Source of the DNA: Klebsiella pneumoniae
GTDB taxonomy: Bacteria > Myxococcota_A > UBA796 > SXON01
DNA length: 64,000 nucleotides
Assembly: GCA_945862325.1 (NCBI GenBank)
Contig: CAMAXZ010000011.1
Span: forward strand, 53,316 to 117,315
Direction: 5' to 3'
The stretch's first letter is position 1. Every line of letters begins with the position of its first letter. Positions 43,678-53,582 of the stretch are shown here, one piece after another. A model generated the notes under the pieces. It ran no database searches and was not told where the DNA came from. It worked only from the letters and a program-made list of their open reading frames with translations. A program made the position numbers and the translations under genes.

Positions 43678-44892
43678 TCACTGAAACCGCAGGGCGTCGA
43701 TCGGGTCGAGGGCGGCCGCGCGGCGCGCCGGGTACCACCCGAAGAAGACGCCGACAAACGCCGAGAACATCATTGCGACGCCGATGCTCGACGGGGTGAC
43801 CGGCGTGGCCCACCCCGTCGCCTGCCCGACCGCCCACGCGACCCCGACGCCGGCGAGCGCGCCCAGGACGCCCCCGAGCCCGCTCAGGACCACGGCCTCC
43901 ACGAGGAACTGCGCGAGCACGTCGCGCCGACGGGCCCCGAGGGCACGGCGAATGCCGATCTCTCGCGTGCGCTCGGTGACCGACACGATCATGATGTTCA
44001 TGATCCCGATCCCGCCGACGACGAGCGACACGCTCGCGACGGCGCCCAGGAGGGTGGTCATGACCTTCGTCGCGCCACGCGCGGCCTCCGCGAGCTGCGC
44101 CTGATCCTTGATCGTGAAGTCGTCCGGGGCCTGGCGCGCGAGGCGATGCCGCTCTCGAAGGACCGCGGTCACGTCACGCACCACCCCGGGCACGGCGCCG
44201 TCGTCCACGGCTTGGACGAGGATCTGCGGGATCATCTGGCGACCGGACATGCGCGCCTGCACGGTCGTGTACGGGAGCACGGCGACGTCGTCCTGGTCGG
44301 TGCCTTGGGCGGTTGGCCCCTTGGGGTCGAGCACGCCGACGATCGTGAGGGGCACGCGGCGTAGTCGCAGCTCCTCGCCGACGGGGTCTTCGTCGCCGAA
44401 GAGCACGTTCGCGACGGTGGCGCCGAGCACCACGACCTTGCGGCGCCCGCGGATGTCGGCCTCGTCGAGGGGCCGGCCGGAGCGCACGGTCCAGTCGCGG
44501 ATGGCGAACCAGTCGTGGTCGACCCCGTGGATCGACGTGCGCCAGTTGACGTTGCCCACGACGGCGAACGAGAAGGTCTGGATGATCGGCGTCGCGCCCG
44601 CGATGTCGGCGACCTCGCGGTCGATGGCCTCGACGTCCGCGACCTCGAGCACGGCCTGGCTCGCGGCCGCGGCGCTCCCGCCGGGGGCGGAGGCGCCCGG
44701 GGTGATGACCACGAGGTTCTTGCCGAGCGTGGCCACGCGCGCCTCGATCTGCGCGCGGGCGCCCTGGCCGATCGCGACGATGACGACGACAGCGGCGACG
44801 CCGATGACGACCCCGAGCACGGTGAGCACCGAGCGCGCGAGGTTGCGGCGCAGGCTGCCGAGCGCGAGCTCCACGAGGCGGACGAGGCTCAT
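43678..44892 (-). CDS. MacB-like ABC permease (FtsX/MacB_PCD)
   Basis: A 404-residue permease with one N-terminal membrane segment (about 20-43), a large periplasmic MacB_PCD domain and three C-terminal membrane segments (about 280-300, 330-352, 367-388). VSVTERTREIGIRRALGARRRDV is the typical coupling helix, and the tail is ARRAAALDPIDALR. It is the membrane part of a tripartite efflux or lipoprotein-release system with the ATPase and adaptor encoded upstream; all three genes overlap as ATGA. Confidence 0.92.
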   Translation of the reverse strand: MSLVRLVELALGSLRRNLARSVLTVLGVVIGVAAVVVIVAIGQGARAQIEARVATLGKNLVVITPGASAPGGSAAAASQAVLEVADVEAIDREVADIAGATPIIQTFSFAVVGNVNWRTSIHGVDHDWFAIRDWTVRSGRPLDEADIRGRRKVVVLGATVANVLFGDEDPVGEELRLRRVPLTIVGVLDPKGPTAQGTDQDDVAVLPYTTVQARMSGRQMIPQILVQAVDDGAVPGVVRDVTAVLRERHRLARQAPDDFTIKDQAQLAEAARGATKVMTTLLGAVASVSLVVGGIGIMNIMIVSVTERTREIGIRRALGARRRDVLAQFLVEAVVLSGLGGVLGALAGVGVAWAVGQATGWATPVTPSSIGVAMMFSAFVGVFFGWYPARRAAALDPIDALRFQ

Positions 44893-45638
44893 CGGGCGTC
44901 CAGGCGCGCCAGGGCGGCGGCCGCGCTGGCCGGGACCACGGGCCGGTCGGACACGATTCGCCCATCGCGGAGGATCAACGCTCGGTCACAGAAGGCCGCC
45001 ACCTCGTCTTCGTGCGTGACGACGAGGATCGTCATGCCGCTGGCGTGCAGCTCCTGAAACAGCGACATGACGTCGACCGTGGCTCGAGAATCCAGGTTCC
45101 CGGTGGGTTCGTCCGCGAGCAGCAGGCGCGGGCGGGTGACGATGGCGCGCGCCACCGCCACGCGCTGTTGTTGCCCGCCCGAGAGCTGGTTCGGGTGGTG
45201 ATCGAGGCGTTGACCGAGGCCGACGCGCTGGAGCGCGGCGCGGGCGAGCGCCGGCGGGTCGGCGAAGCGACGGTGGCGGTCGTAGAGCATGGGGAGCATC
45301 ACGTTCTCCAGCGCGCTCGTACGTGAAAGTAGGTTGAACCCCTGGAACACGAACCCGAGCCGGGTGTTCCGGACGTCCGCGAGCGCGTCGTCGTCGAGCG
45401 ACTCCACCGGCGTGCCGTCGAGCAGGTACGTGCCGGCGGAGGGACGATCGAGGCAGCCGAGCACGTTGAGGAGCGTCGACTTCCCCGAGCCGGACGGCCC
45501 CATGATCGCCACCATCTCCCCCGTGCGGACCGTGAGATCGACGCGGTGCAGGGCGACGACGACCCCGTCCGCGGCGGGGTAGCGCCGGCTGAGTCCGCGC
45601 AGCTCGACGATGGGCTCGCGGGGTTCCCCGTCGGTCAT
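44889..45638 (-). CDS. MacB/LolD-like ABC ATPase
   Basis: A 249-residue ATPase: Walker [10 protein letters not shown], the conserved [10 protein letters not shown], signature [14 protein letters not shown], Walker [14 protein letters not shown] and the VVTHE H-loop. This is the MacB/LolD group. In MacB the ATPase is fused to the permease; here the two are separate genes with ATGA overlap. It works with the periplasmic adaptor encoded directly upstream. Confidence 0.95.
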   Translation of the reverse strand: MTDGEPREPIVELRGLSRRYPAADGVVVALHRVDLTVRTGEMVAIMGPSGSGKSTLLNVLGCLDRPSAGTYLLDGTPVESLDDDALADVRNTRLGFVFQGFNLLSRTSALENVMLPMLYDRHRRFADPPALARAALQRVGLGQRLDHHPNQLSGGQQQRVAVARAIVTRPRLLLADEPTGNLDSRATVDVMSLFQELHASGMTILVVTHEDEVAAFCDRALILRDGRIVSDRPVVPASAAAALARLDAR

Positions 45639-46858
45639 CGGCTGGGGGCCCCCGGGGTCCCGAACGGGCTCGCCGTCGTGGTGCCGGTCGCGGCGCGCTC
45701 GACCCCGGTGACGACGGTGAGGCCCGCGTCCACGCCTTCGCCGTTGACCTCGACGCACGCCGCCCCCCGCAGGCCGATCGACACCGGCACCGCGCGCAGG
45801 GAGCCGCCCTCCGGGACGTGCAGCGTCCCGGTGTTCGTCGGGCCGCCGCGACCCGGTCGACCGCCCCCGCGCCGACGTCCCGCGCCCTCGGCCTTTCCGC
45901 CGGCCGCCGCCTCGCCTGCCGGGGCCTCGCCACCCACGACGGTGACGCCGGCGTCCGGCCGGAAGCGCAGCGCCGCGTTCGGCACGCACAGCGTCTCCGG
46001 GGCCACCGCCACCACGAACTCCGCCGTCGCCGTCATCCCGGGGAGCAGCGCCCGGTCAGTGTTGTCGACCGTGACCACCACCGTGTAGGTCACGACGCTC
46101 TCTGCCGAGGCCGACTGGAGACGGACCTGCTCGACGGTGCCCGAGAAGGTACGGTCGGGCCACGCTTGCACGGTGAACGACACCGCCTGCCCCTCGCGAA
46201 TGCGGCCGACGTCGGACTCGTCGACCGCGGCGAGGATGTGCATGCGCGCGAGGTCGCCCGCGAGGAGGAACAGCTTCGGGGCGGAAAGGCCCGCGTTCAC
46301 CGTCTGGCCCACCTCGACGTCGCGGCGCACCACGGTGCCGTCGATCGGCGCGGTGATCGTGGCATAATCGAGGTTCCGCCTCGATCGGTCGAGGGCCACC
46401 TCCGCGGCGCGCACTTGCGCCTCGGCGACGGCGTGCTCGGCCCGGGCGGCGTCGAGCTCGTCGTCGGTGGTGATCTTCTGCGCGTGCAGGGCGCCCACGC
46501 GGCGGAGCGCGAGACCGAGCCGCACCTCCATCGCCCGCTCCTCGGCGAGCCGCGCTTCCGCGGCCGCGACGTCTGCCTGAAGGAGCGTCGGGTCGATGCG
46601 CGCGAGCACCTGACCGGCGCGCACCTCGTCGTTGAAGTCGGCGCCGAGTCGGGCGACGATGCCGCTGACCTGGGCACCCACCTCGACGGTCTGGACGGCC
46701 TGGAGGGTGCCCGTCGCGCTGACGACCTCTCGCACCTCTTGGCGTTCGACCTCGCTGGTTCGCCAAGCGGGCGTGTCGTCGCCCCGGGTGGCGTACCACC
46801 ACGCGCCCGCGGCGAGGATCGCGACCACGACGACGAGCACGAGCGCGGTGCGCAACAT
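45635..46858 (-). CDS. MacA/HlyD-type membrane fusion protein
   Basis: A 407-residue periplasmic adaptor: an N-terminal membrane anchor (about 4-24), lipoyl halves with VEVGAQVSGIVARLGADFNDEV and ITAPIDGTVVRRDVEVGQTV, an alpha-hairpin between them, and a beta-barrel domain. An unusual Gly/Arg/Ala-rich insertion lies near 320-355 (GRRRGGGRPGRGGP). GGGAGGA lies directly before the ATG, and TAGTCC 12 nt before it. First gene of the adaptor-ATPase-permease operon. No outer membrane channel gene is in the window. Confidence 0.92.
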   Translation of the reverse strand: MLRTALVLVVVVAILAAGAWWYATRGDDTPAWRTSEVERQEVREVVSATGTLQAVQTVEVGAQVSGIVARLGADFNDEVRAGQVLARIDPTLLQADVAAAEARLAEERAMEVRLGLALRRVGALHAQKITTDDELDAARAEHAVAEAQVRAAEVALDRSRRNLDYATITAPIDGTVVRRDVEVGQTVNAGLSAPKLFLLAGDLARMHILAAVDESDVGRIREGQAVSFTVQAWPDRTFSGTVEQVRLQSASAESVVTYTVVVTVDNTDRALLPGMTATAEFVVAVAPETLCVPNAALRFRPDAGVTVVGGEAPAGEAAAGGKAEGAGRRRGGGRPGRGGPTNTGTLHVPEGGSLRAVPVSIGLRGAACVEVNGEGVDAGLTVVTGVERAATGTTTASPFGTPGAPSR

Positions 46859-46906
46859 TCCTCCCGGCGGGGACTATCCGGCCGCGGTACGGTGGCGCCG
46901 CCGAAG

Positions 46907-48334
46907 ATGCCCCGACGCCGCGTACCACCCGCCTCGCTCGAGCTCACCGAGGCGGAGATGCGCGAGATGGTGGCGCTCGGGATGGACCGCCTGGCCCGCT
47001 TCGTGGCCGAGCTGCCCGACGCGCCGATCCACCGCATGGACGGGGCGCACAAGCTCGCGCGGGCGCTGCGGGAGGACCTGCCGGAGGAGGGTGTGTCGTA
47101 TCGGCGGCTGCTCGGGCAGCTCTTCGAGCGTGTGCTGCCGTTCGGTCTGAACACGGCGGGGCCCGGGTATCTCGCGTACATCCCGGGGGGCGGCCTGTTT
47201 CACTCGGCGGTGGCGGACCTCCTCACCGGCGCCACCAACCGCTACGTGGGCCTCTGGCAGGCCGCTCCGGGGCTCGTGCAGATCGAGTCGAACGTCGTGC
47301 GGTGGTTTTGCACGATGGTGGGCCTGCCGGCCGGCTCGGGCGGGCTGCTCACCACGGGCGGGTCGCTCGCCAACCTCGCCGCGGTGGTCGCGGCGCGGCA
47401 CGACCGCCTCGGGGAGCGCTTCGACGACGGGGTGATCTACACGTCCGAGCTGGTGCACCACTCCGTCGACAAGGCGGCGCGCGTGGCCGGCTTCCGCGCG
47501 GACCAGGTGCGGAAGATCCCGATCGACGCCGACTTCCGGATGTCCGCGTCCGCCGTTGCCGCCGCCGTCGCCGACGATAGGGCCGCGGGCCGCCGACCCG
47601 CCATCCTCGTGGCGTCCGCGGGGACCACGGCCACCGGAGCCGTGGACCCCCTTCCGGAGCTCGCGGAGCTGTGTCGCCGCGAGGGGCTCTGGCTGCACGT
47701 GGACGCCGCGTACGGCGGCTTCTTCGCGCTCACCACGCGCGGCCGGGCCGCGCTGCGCGGCATCGAGGCGGCGGACTCGGTCACCCTCGACCCCCACAAA
47801 GGGCTGTTCCTACCGTACGGAACGGGCTGTGTCCTCGTACGCGAGCTCGACACCCTGCGGCGCGCCCATCAGGTCGCGGCGTCCTACCTCCCGGACCCCA
47901 CCACCGATCCGGACTGCTGGGACTTCGCGGACCTCGGCCCGGAGCTGAGCCGTGACATGCGCGGCCTCCGTGTGTGGCTGCCGCTGAAGATGCACGGCGC
48001 GCGCGGGTTTCGGGCGGCGCTCGACGAGAAGCTCGACCTCGCGGCGGACGCGGCGGCTCGGCTGGCGGCGCTCCCGGAGATCGAGATCGTGACGGGGCCG
48101 ACCTTGTCGCTCTTCGCGTTCCGCGTCCGCGCGGAGACCCCGGAGGCGGCCGACGCCGCGACGCGACGCCTCGCGCGGAAGGTGTCGGAGCGTGGGCGCG
48201 TCTTGCTGACCGGCGTGGAGATCCGCGGACGGTGGCTGCTGCGCGTGTGCGTGTTGTCCTTTCGCACGCACGAAGCGCACATCACCTGGTTGATCGACGA
48301 CGTGACCGAGGCGTTGGCGTCCGCGCGCGCTTAG
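46907..48334 (+). CDS. PLP-dependent group II amino acid decarboxylase
   Basis: A 475-residue pyridoxal-phosphate enzyme of the aromatic-L-amino-acid/glutamate decarboxylase group. It shows LTTGGSLANLAAV (phosphate binding), WLHVDAAYGGFF with the coenzyme-stacking Asp, and SVTLDPHKGLFLPYG with the Schiff-base Lys (about 298). The substrate (Tyr, Trp, Dopa, Asp or Glu) cannot be read. TACGGT lies 13 nt before the ATG. The inorganic pyrophosphatase gene follows by 8 bases. Confidence 0.9.
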   Translation: MPRRRVPPASLELTEAEMREMVALGMDRLARFVAELPDAPIHRMDGAHKLARALREDLPEEGVSYRRLLGQLFERVLPFGLNTAGPGYLAYIPGGGLFHSAVADLLTGATNRYVGLWQAAPGLVQIESNVVRWFCTMVGLPAGSGGLLTTGGSLANLAAVVAARHDRLGERFDDGVIYTSELVHHSVDKAARVAGFRADQVRKIPIDADFRMSASAVAAAVADDRAAGRRPAILVASAGTTATGAVDPLPELAELCRREGLWLHVDAAYGGFFALTTRGRAALRGIEAADSVTLDPHKGLFLPYGTGCVLVRELDTLRRAHQVAASYLPDPTTDPDCWDFADLGPELSRDMRGLRVWLPLKMHGARGFRAALDEKLDLAADAAARLAALPEIEIVTGPTLSLFAFRVRAETPEAADAATRRLARKVSERGRVLLTGVEIRGRWLLRVCVLSFRTHEAHITWLIDDVTEALASARA

Positions 48335-48342
48335 CGGGTGTC

Positions 48343-48963
48343 ATGCCGACACCCTATAGCCGCTTCCGCCCGCACCCCTGGCACGGGCTCTCCCCGGGGC
48401 CGATGCCCCCCGCGCACGTGCACGCGTTCATCGAGATCACCCCGTTCTCGACCATGAAATTCGAGGTCGACAAGGTGTCGGGCTACCTGAAGGTGGACCG
48501 CCCCCAGGCATCCGCGTCCCTCCCGCCTACTCCGTACGGGTTCATTCCGCGCACGTATTGCGGCGCGCGTGTGGCGGCGCTCGCCGGCACGGCCCGCGGC
48601 GACGGCGATCCGCTCGACGTCGTGGTCCTCAGTGAGCGCCCTTTGAACCAGGCAGATGTGCTCCTGACCGTACGGGTTGTCGGCGGGCTGTTGATGGTCG
48701 ACGCGGGCGAGGCCGACGACAAGATCATCGCGGTGCTCGACCGCGACCCCGTCTGGGCGGCCGCGCGCGACCTCGCGGATGTGCCCCCCGCGCTCGTGCA
48801 GCGCCTTCGTCATTACTTCACGACGTACAAGCTCGTACCGGACGAAGCCCACCCGGTCGTCACGGTGCAGTCGGCGTACGGGGCCGATCGCGCGCACGCG
48901 GTGGTACGCGCCGCCCTGGACGACTACACCGCGGAGTTTGGCGAAGCCCTGCCCGCGGGGTGA
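48343..48963 (+). CDS. ppa: Family I inorganic pyrophosphatase
   Basis: A 206-residue soluble pyrophosphatase. Against the E. coli enzyme the active-site residues are in place: DGDPLDVVVL (three metal-binding Asp), DDKIIAV (Asp and Lys), YGFIPRT (Tyr) and HYFTTYK (Tyr-Lys). It hydrolyses pyrophosphate in the cytoplasm. The N-terminus (about 1-30, HPWHGLSPG) is longer than usual. It lies 8 bases after the decarboxylase gene and is probably cotranscribed. Confidence 0.88.
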   Translation: MPTPYSRFRPHPWHGLSPGPMPPAHVHAFIEITPFSTMKFEVDKVSGYLKVDRPQASASLPPTPYGFIPRTYCGARVAALAGTARGDGDPLDVVVLSERPLNQADVLLTVRVVGGLLMVDAGEADDKIIAVLDRDPVWAAARDLADVPPALVQRLRHYFTTYKLVPDEAHPVVTVQSAYGADRAHAVVRAALDDYTAEFGEALPAG

Positions 48964-48985
48964 GCACGACGCGTTTCGAGCGCGC

Positions 48986-50374
48986 CTACGCCGTCACGCC
49001 CGGCACGCCGCCCTCCGGCGCGACGCCGTCGGGGTCTCCGAACCGCGTGTCGTCGAACCCGAAGGCCTGCAGGATCGACACGAGCAGCTGGTTGGTGCTG
49101 ACGCCGCTGTCGAGGTAGTTGCTCGCGTCTTCGAGGTCTTGAACGGTCCCGGGCATGTGGTCCACCCAGCGTCCGGGCGTCATGTGCCCGAGGTGACCGA
49201 ACAGGAGCGCGGGCAGGCTGCGGATCCAGTGGCGCCCGCTGGAGTATTCGCTGGCGCACACCACCAGGGTGCCGTCGAGCACGGAGTCGCCGTCGACGTC
49301 GGTCGCGTCCGCCATCTTCTGGAGGAGGCTCGCGAGCTGCTCCATGTACCAGCGATACACGTGCTCCATCCCCGGTTGGTAGTCCGCGTGCACCACCGCG
49401 TGCCAATTCTCGAAGCGGCTGGTGTCGACGATCGGCCCGCCGTTCTGGGCCCAGAGCCACTCGAAGCCGTGGTCGCCGCCGTTCGCGAAATGAAAGGTGG
49501 CGACGCGCGTGAGGTCACACGCCAGCGCGCCGACGAGCACGTCGTGCATCAGCGGTGTGGTCACGTCGTCGTCGTAGGAGACGTCGGTGCCGGACGGAAG
49601 GTCGACCGTCGGGGACGCGCACGTCCCCAGGCCGGCGGCGATCCGTCGCTCCAAGGCCGCGACCTTGTCGAGGTGTGCGTCGAGCCGGGCGCGGTCGGAC
49701 GCGCCGACGCGCGCCCGGAGGGGCGCGAACGCCTCCATCACGCCGTCGAGCACGGCCGAGCGCCGTGCCCGAAGCGCCCACGCGTCTTCTGGGCGCGTGG
49801 TGCTGTCGCCGAAGATGCGCGCCAGGGCGACGGCGGGGTCGTTGTAGTACGCCACGGGGTCGCCGGCGCCGTGCCAGAACCAGGTGCTCTCGTAGGGCGA
49901 CAAGATGCCGCTGCCGCTGCTCCCGCCGGCGCAGAGGTCGATGCGCGGGTAGGGCGTCTGGGCGCCGATGCGCTCCGCGACGATCTGCTCGACGCTCGGC
50001 CCCCCCGCGGTGATCGCCGAGGCGTCCTGCGTCTGGAAGGGGGCGCCCGTCCAGAAGGTGTAGTTGGCTTGGAGGTGCGCGTTGCCCACGGTGTTGGTGG
50101 GGGCGATGACGTTGTCGAGGCCGGTGATCACCAGCCCGCGATCGATGAACGGCGCGAGCGGCTCGAGGATGTACGGCAAGGTGAACGCGTCGGCGGTGCC
50201 GGTGGGCACCGTCTGCGAGAGCACGGTGCCCTGCGGGTGGTGGACGATCAACAGGCGCTTCGGCGCGGGCCCGACGGCGGCGCGCGCCGATCGGGCGCCG
50301 AGCGCGGCGAGGGGCGGCAGGGCGAGGGCGGCGCCGCCGGCCCCGAGCAGGCGGCGTCGGGAGATGCGCGGCAT
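48986..50374 (-). CDS. DUF1552 protein, Tat-exported
   Basis: A 462-residue DUF1552 protein with a twin-arginine signal (SRRRLLGAGGAALAL). The mature part has IVHHPQGTVLSQTVPTGT, AGGPSVEQIVAERIG, VATFHFANGGDHGFEW and VVCASEYSSGRHW. DUF1552 is a sulfatase-like family that in Planctomycetes and Myxococcota is paired with DUF1592 cytochrome-type proteins, as here. The reaction is unknown. It is the last gene of a five-gene operon and shares one base with the DUF1592 stop (TGATG). Confidence 0.9.
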   Translation of the reverse strand: MPRISRRRLLGAGGAALALPPLAALGARSARAAVGPAPKRLLIVHHPQGTVLSQTVPTGTADAFTLPYILEPLAPFIDRGLVITGLDNVIAPTNTVGNAHLQANYTFWTGAPFQTQDASAITAGGPSVEQIVAERIGAQTPYPRIDLCAGGSSGSGILSPYESTWFWHGAGDPVAYYNDPAVALARIFGDSTTRPEDAWALRARRSAVLDGVMEAFAPLRARVGASDRARLDAHLDKVAALERRIAAGLGTCASPTVDLPSGTDVSYDDDVTTPLMHDVLVGALACDLTRVATFHFANGGDHGFEWLWAQNGGPIVDTSRFENWHAVVHADYQPGMEHVYRWYMEQLASLLQKMADATDVDGDSVLDGTLVVCASEYSSGRHWIRSLPALLFGHLGHMTPGRWVDHMPGTVQDLEDASNYLDSGVSTNQLLVSILQAFGFDDTRFGDPDGVAPEGGVPGVTA

Positions 50375-52257
50375 CACTCGTCCTCCGGTGGCGCGCGAAA
50401 GAGGAACGCGTCGGTGAGGGTGACGTCGACGACGAGCTGACGCAGGTCGCCGTCGGAGGACTCGAAGCGCTCGGACAGCGCGCGCAAGGAGCAGGCGTCG
50501 TCGTCTTCCGCGGGACGTCCGACGCCGTACTCGAACCAACGACGGGCGTAGCAGGCGCGGGCGCGCGGGCTCGTCGCGAGCAGGGCGGCGAGGTCCGCGG
50601 CGCCGTCGACGTCCCCGGCGAGGTCGCCCAGGGCGTCGGGGATCGAGCCGGTCGCGTCGACCGGGTAGCCGTTGGTCCACGTGTCGCGCCACTCGCCGAC
50701 GGCGCCGAAGTGTTCGAAGGACAGGCCGATGGGGTCGATGGCGTCGTGGCAGGAGGCGCAGGCGGGGTCCGCGGCGTGGGCGGCGAGGCGCTCGCGCACG
50801 GTGGGGGTCTCGACCGACTCCTCCGGGAGCGTCATGTCGACGTCGGCGGGCGGCTGGAGATCCTGGCACAAGAGCTGCTCGAGCACGAAGGCGCCGCGGC
50901 GCACGGGGGCGGACTCCGTGGCGTAGGCGTGCGCGGCGAGGAAGCCCGCGCGCGTCAGCGCCCCCGGGCGCTCGGCGTCGAGGGTGACACGGGCCCACGC
51001 GGCGTCGGGCGCCGGGAGGCCGTAGATCGCGGCGAGCTCGGCGTTGACCCAGGTGGTCTGCCCGAGGAGGAGCGTCTCGAACCGGGCGTCCCCGCTCCAG
51101 ACGACCTCGGTCGTGTAGAGGTCGAGCTCGGCGCGCATCGCCTCGTTCGTGGCCTCGTCGCGGCCGGCGCCGTCCAGGCGATCGAGGTGCAGCCAGTCGC
51201 GGTGGAAGCGCGCCACCGCCCGTGTGGCCTCCGGCGCCGCGACGAGCCGGGCAGCCTGCGCGACGACCTGCTCGCGGGTGCGCAGCTCGCCGGCCGCCGC
51301 GGCGTCGCGGAGCGCGTCGTCGGGGAGCCCGTCGGCGAGGAAGGCGGCGAGGCGCGCGGCGATCGCGTGGTCGTCGAGGCGCACCGGCGCGTCGGCGGGC
51401 TCCGCGAGGCCGACGGGGTCGAGGTAGAGGAACGGCGGGCTCTGGAGCACGAGCTCGATCTGCATCCGCACGGCGGTGTCCACGTCGAGGCCGGCGTCGA
51501 GGAAGCGGGTGGCGAGGGTGCGCTCGGCGGCGCTGAGCGGGCGACGGAAGGCGCGCTCGGTGAAATCGAGGAGGAACGCCGCTGCGCACGCGCGCTCGTC
51601 CGCGTCGGCGGCGCAAGCGAGGCGGGCGTCGACGTCGACCGCGGCGGCGGCGCCCTCGGCGGCGAGCATCACCTGCTCCGCGCCCGCCTGGCTCACGAGG
51701 TTGCGATCGGCGAAGGTGGAGAAGCCGTCGCCTTCGGCGGTGGCGGGAAAGAGCGAAGGATCGACCTCGACCCCGAGCAGGGCACGTACGGCGTGCCCGT
51801 ACTGGTCGGGGGTGAGGCGGCGCAACGGGGCGGTCCCGGGCCGAACCGTGCCGTCGCACGTGATCGCCGGGTCGCCGGGGTGCGCGCAGCCGCCCGGGGC
51901 GCCGAGGCGCGCGACGAGCTCGTCGAGCACGCCGTAGCGGGGGTCCAAGGTGTCGAAGCGCGTGCCGCCGGCGTGGGACCGCCGGCCCGTGGGCTTCTCG
52001 AGCAGGTCCTGCGCGCTCCCGGCGGCGACGAGGGCCGCGAGGCGACGGAGGTTCTCGGCGTCGTCGCCGGGCACGAGGACGTAGGTGGTCCCCGCGGCCA
52101 CGCCGACGTCGTTGTGGCAGCCGGCGCAGTCCGCGATCACGGCGGCGCCCTCCGCCGCGTAGAACTCGTCGTCGGTCACGCAGGCCGGCGAGGTGTCGCG
52201 CGCGGGCGCGGGCTCGGGGTCGCACGCGAGGAGGGGGAGCAGCAGGGCGCCGATCAT
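50374..52257 (-). CDS. DUF1592/DUF1588/DUF1585 c-type cytochrome-like lipoprotein
   Basis: A 627-residue lipoprotein (MIGALLLPLLAC, Cys12). Heme motifs are CAGCH (about 44) and CASCH (late); between them are the DUF1587/1595 segment (LRRLTPDQYGHAVRALLGV), DUF1592 (TTWVNAELAAIYGLP), DUF1588 (RAGFLAAHAYATESAPVRRGAF) and DUF1585 (RWFEYGVGRP). These families form large, likely electron-transferring, surface or periplasmic proteins. It is coupled to the DUF1552 gene behind it and to the propeller lipoprotein gene before it (ATGA). Confidence 0.9.
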   Translation of the reverse strand: MIGALLLPLLACDPEPAPARDTSPACVTDDEFYAAEGAAVIADCAGCHNDVGVAAGTTYVLVPGDDAENLRRLAALVAAGSAQDLLEKPTGRRSHAGGTRFDTLDPRYGVLDELVARLGAPGGCAHPGDPAITCDGTVRPGTAPLRRLTPDQYGHAVRALLGVEVDPSLFPATAEGDGFSTFADRNLVSQAGAEQVMLAAEGAAAAVDVDARLACAADADERACAAAFLLDFTERAFRRPLSAAERTLATRFLDAGLDVDTAVRMQIELVLQSPPFLYLDPVGLAEPADAPVRLDDHAIAARLAAFLADGLPDDALRDAAAAGELRTREQVVAQAARLVAAPEATRAVARFHRDWLHLDRLDGAGRDEATNEAMRAELDLYTTEVVWSGDARFETLLLGQTTWVNAELAAIYGLPAPDAAWARVTLDAERPGALTRAGFLAAHAYATESAPVRRGAFVLEQLLCQDLQPPADVDMTLPEESVETPTVRERLAAHAADPACASCHDAIDPIGLSFEHFGAVGEWRDTWTNGYPVDATGSIPDALGDLAGDVDGAADLAALLATSPRARACYARRWFEYGVGRPAEDDDACSLRALSERFESSDGDLRQLVVDVTLTDAFLFRAPPEDE

Positions 52258-53582
52258 TCGCGAACCTCCACCGCCGCGTCGCCGAGGGAGAGCCCGCCGG
52301 TCGCCGCGGCTCCTTCGGTCCACGAGAAGCCGTCGTCCTCGGATGTCCACACGCGCGCGCCGTCGGTGCCCAGGATCAGGGTGCCGACGGCGACGAGCGG
52401 GTGGGCCGGACCGGAGTTGACCAGCTCCCAGGCGACGCCTTCGGACGAGGCGTACACCGACCCACCGTCGCCGAGCAGGAAGCCGCCGTCGACCGCCACG
52501 AGGCCCTGGACGCCGCCGCCGCCCGTCGAGCTCTCGATCCACGTCCACCCGCCGTCTTCGCTCATCACGACGGCGCCGTCCGCGCCCGCGGCGACGAAGC
52601 GGCCGCCGCCGTACACGACCGCGCGGAGGTCGGCCTCGCCGACGGTGGTGTCGTGCGCCCAGGAGACGCCGTCCGCGGTCAGCGCGATCTGCCCCGCGTC
52701 GCCCACGGCGACGAACACCGTGGCGCCGGTCGGGTCCGCGCCCACGGTCATCGCCCGGAGGTGGTGCGCGACGGAGCCCTCGCCCCGGGTCCAGGACGCG
52801 CCGTCCGCGGACCGCACGGGCGCGCCGTCGAAGCCCACGAATTGGCCGTCGCCCCACGCGCAGTCCCCGATGGGCGCCCCGGTGGCGACGTGCTCGGTCC
52901 ACGTCTCGCCGTCGGGGCTCGTCCACGCGACGCGCTCCGCGTTTCCGCCCACGGCAACGAACCCCGGCGCCCCCGAGCAGACCCCGCGGAGGAGCGCCGC
53001 GGTGTGCGGCTCCAGGGTTGTCCATCCCTCGAAGACCGAGGTGGAACCGTAATCGGCGGTGGTGAGCCGATGCGCGCCGTCGCCGACGAGCACGATTCGG
53101 AGGGGCGGCCCGACCGTCGCCCGCAAGCCCAGGGCGAGCGCGCCGTCGCCGCCGTCGTGGGGGAGGCTCAGGGCGCCCGGGGCGTCGCCCGGCGCGCCCG
53201 GGCTGAACACGACGCCGAGAGAGGTCGACGCGCCCGGCTCCACGTACACGCTCGGGAGGTCGCCGAGGGTGTAGCCGTCCCCCGTGACCCAGTCGTCGGG
53301 GTGACCGAGGAGGCGCACGCGCCGGGCGCAGGTGTTCGTGAGCGTGAGCGTGCGCGTGACCGCCGCGGTCCGCGCGGCCGGGGCGCCGAAGTCGAGCTCG
53401 GCCGCCACGGGCGCGTCGTCCGCGCGCAGCACGAACGGCTCGGGGCAGGCGAGCTGCCCGGTGTCGGCGGCGCTGTCGGCGGGGCCGGAGTCCTCCGCAA
53501 CGCTCGTGGAGTCGTCGGGCTCCGCGCGGGTCGCGTCGGGCCCCGCGCCGGTGCACCCGAGGAGGGCGATCGTGAGGATCAT
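52254..53582 (-). CDS. Beta-propeller (YCF48/BNR-like) lipoprotein, copy 1
   Basis: A 442-residue lipoprotein (MILTIALLGC, Cys10). An acidic Ser/Thr/Asp linker is followed by an immunoglobulin-like ASPM-SPD-2-Hydin-type domain (about 60-165; TLTLTNTCARRVRLL, VVFSPGAPGD) and then six or more repeats of the form GDGRFVAVG...W...S.DG.TW, a YCF48/BNR-like propeller. It is a paralogue of the next gene; both lie in the DUF1592/DUF1552 operon with ATGA overlaps. It may recognise a cell-surface partner; no catalytic residues are recognised. Confidence 0.78.
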   Translation of the reverse strand: MILTIALLGCTGAGPDATRAEPDDSTSVAEDSGPADSAADTGQLACPEPFVLRADDAPVAAELDFGAPAARTAAVTRTLTLTNTCARRVRLLGHPDDWVTGDGYTLGDLPSVYVEPGASTSLGVVFSPGAPGDAPGALSLPHDGGDGALALGLRATVGPPLRIVLVGDGAHRLTTADYGSTSVFEGWTTLEPHTAALLRGVCSGAPGFVAVGGNAERVAWTSPDGETWTEHVATGAPIGDCAWGDGQFVGFDGAPVRSADGASWTRGEGSVAHHLRAMTVGADPTGATVFVAVGDAGQIALTADGVSWAHDTTVGEADLRAVVYGGGRFVAAGADGAVVMSEDGGWTWIESSTGGGGVQGLVAVDGGFLLGDGGSVYASSEGVAWELVNSGPAHPLVAVGTLILGTDGARVWTSEDDGFSWTEGAAATGGLSLGDAAVEVRE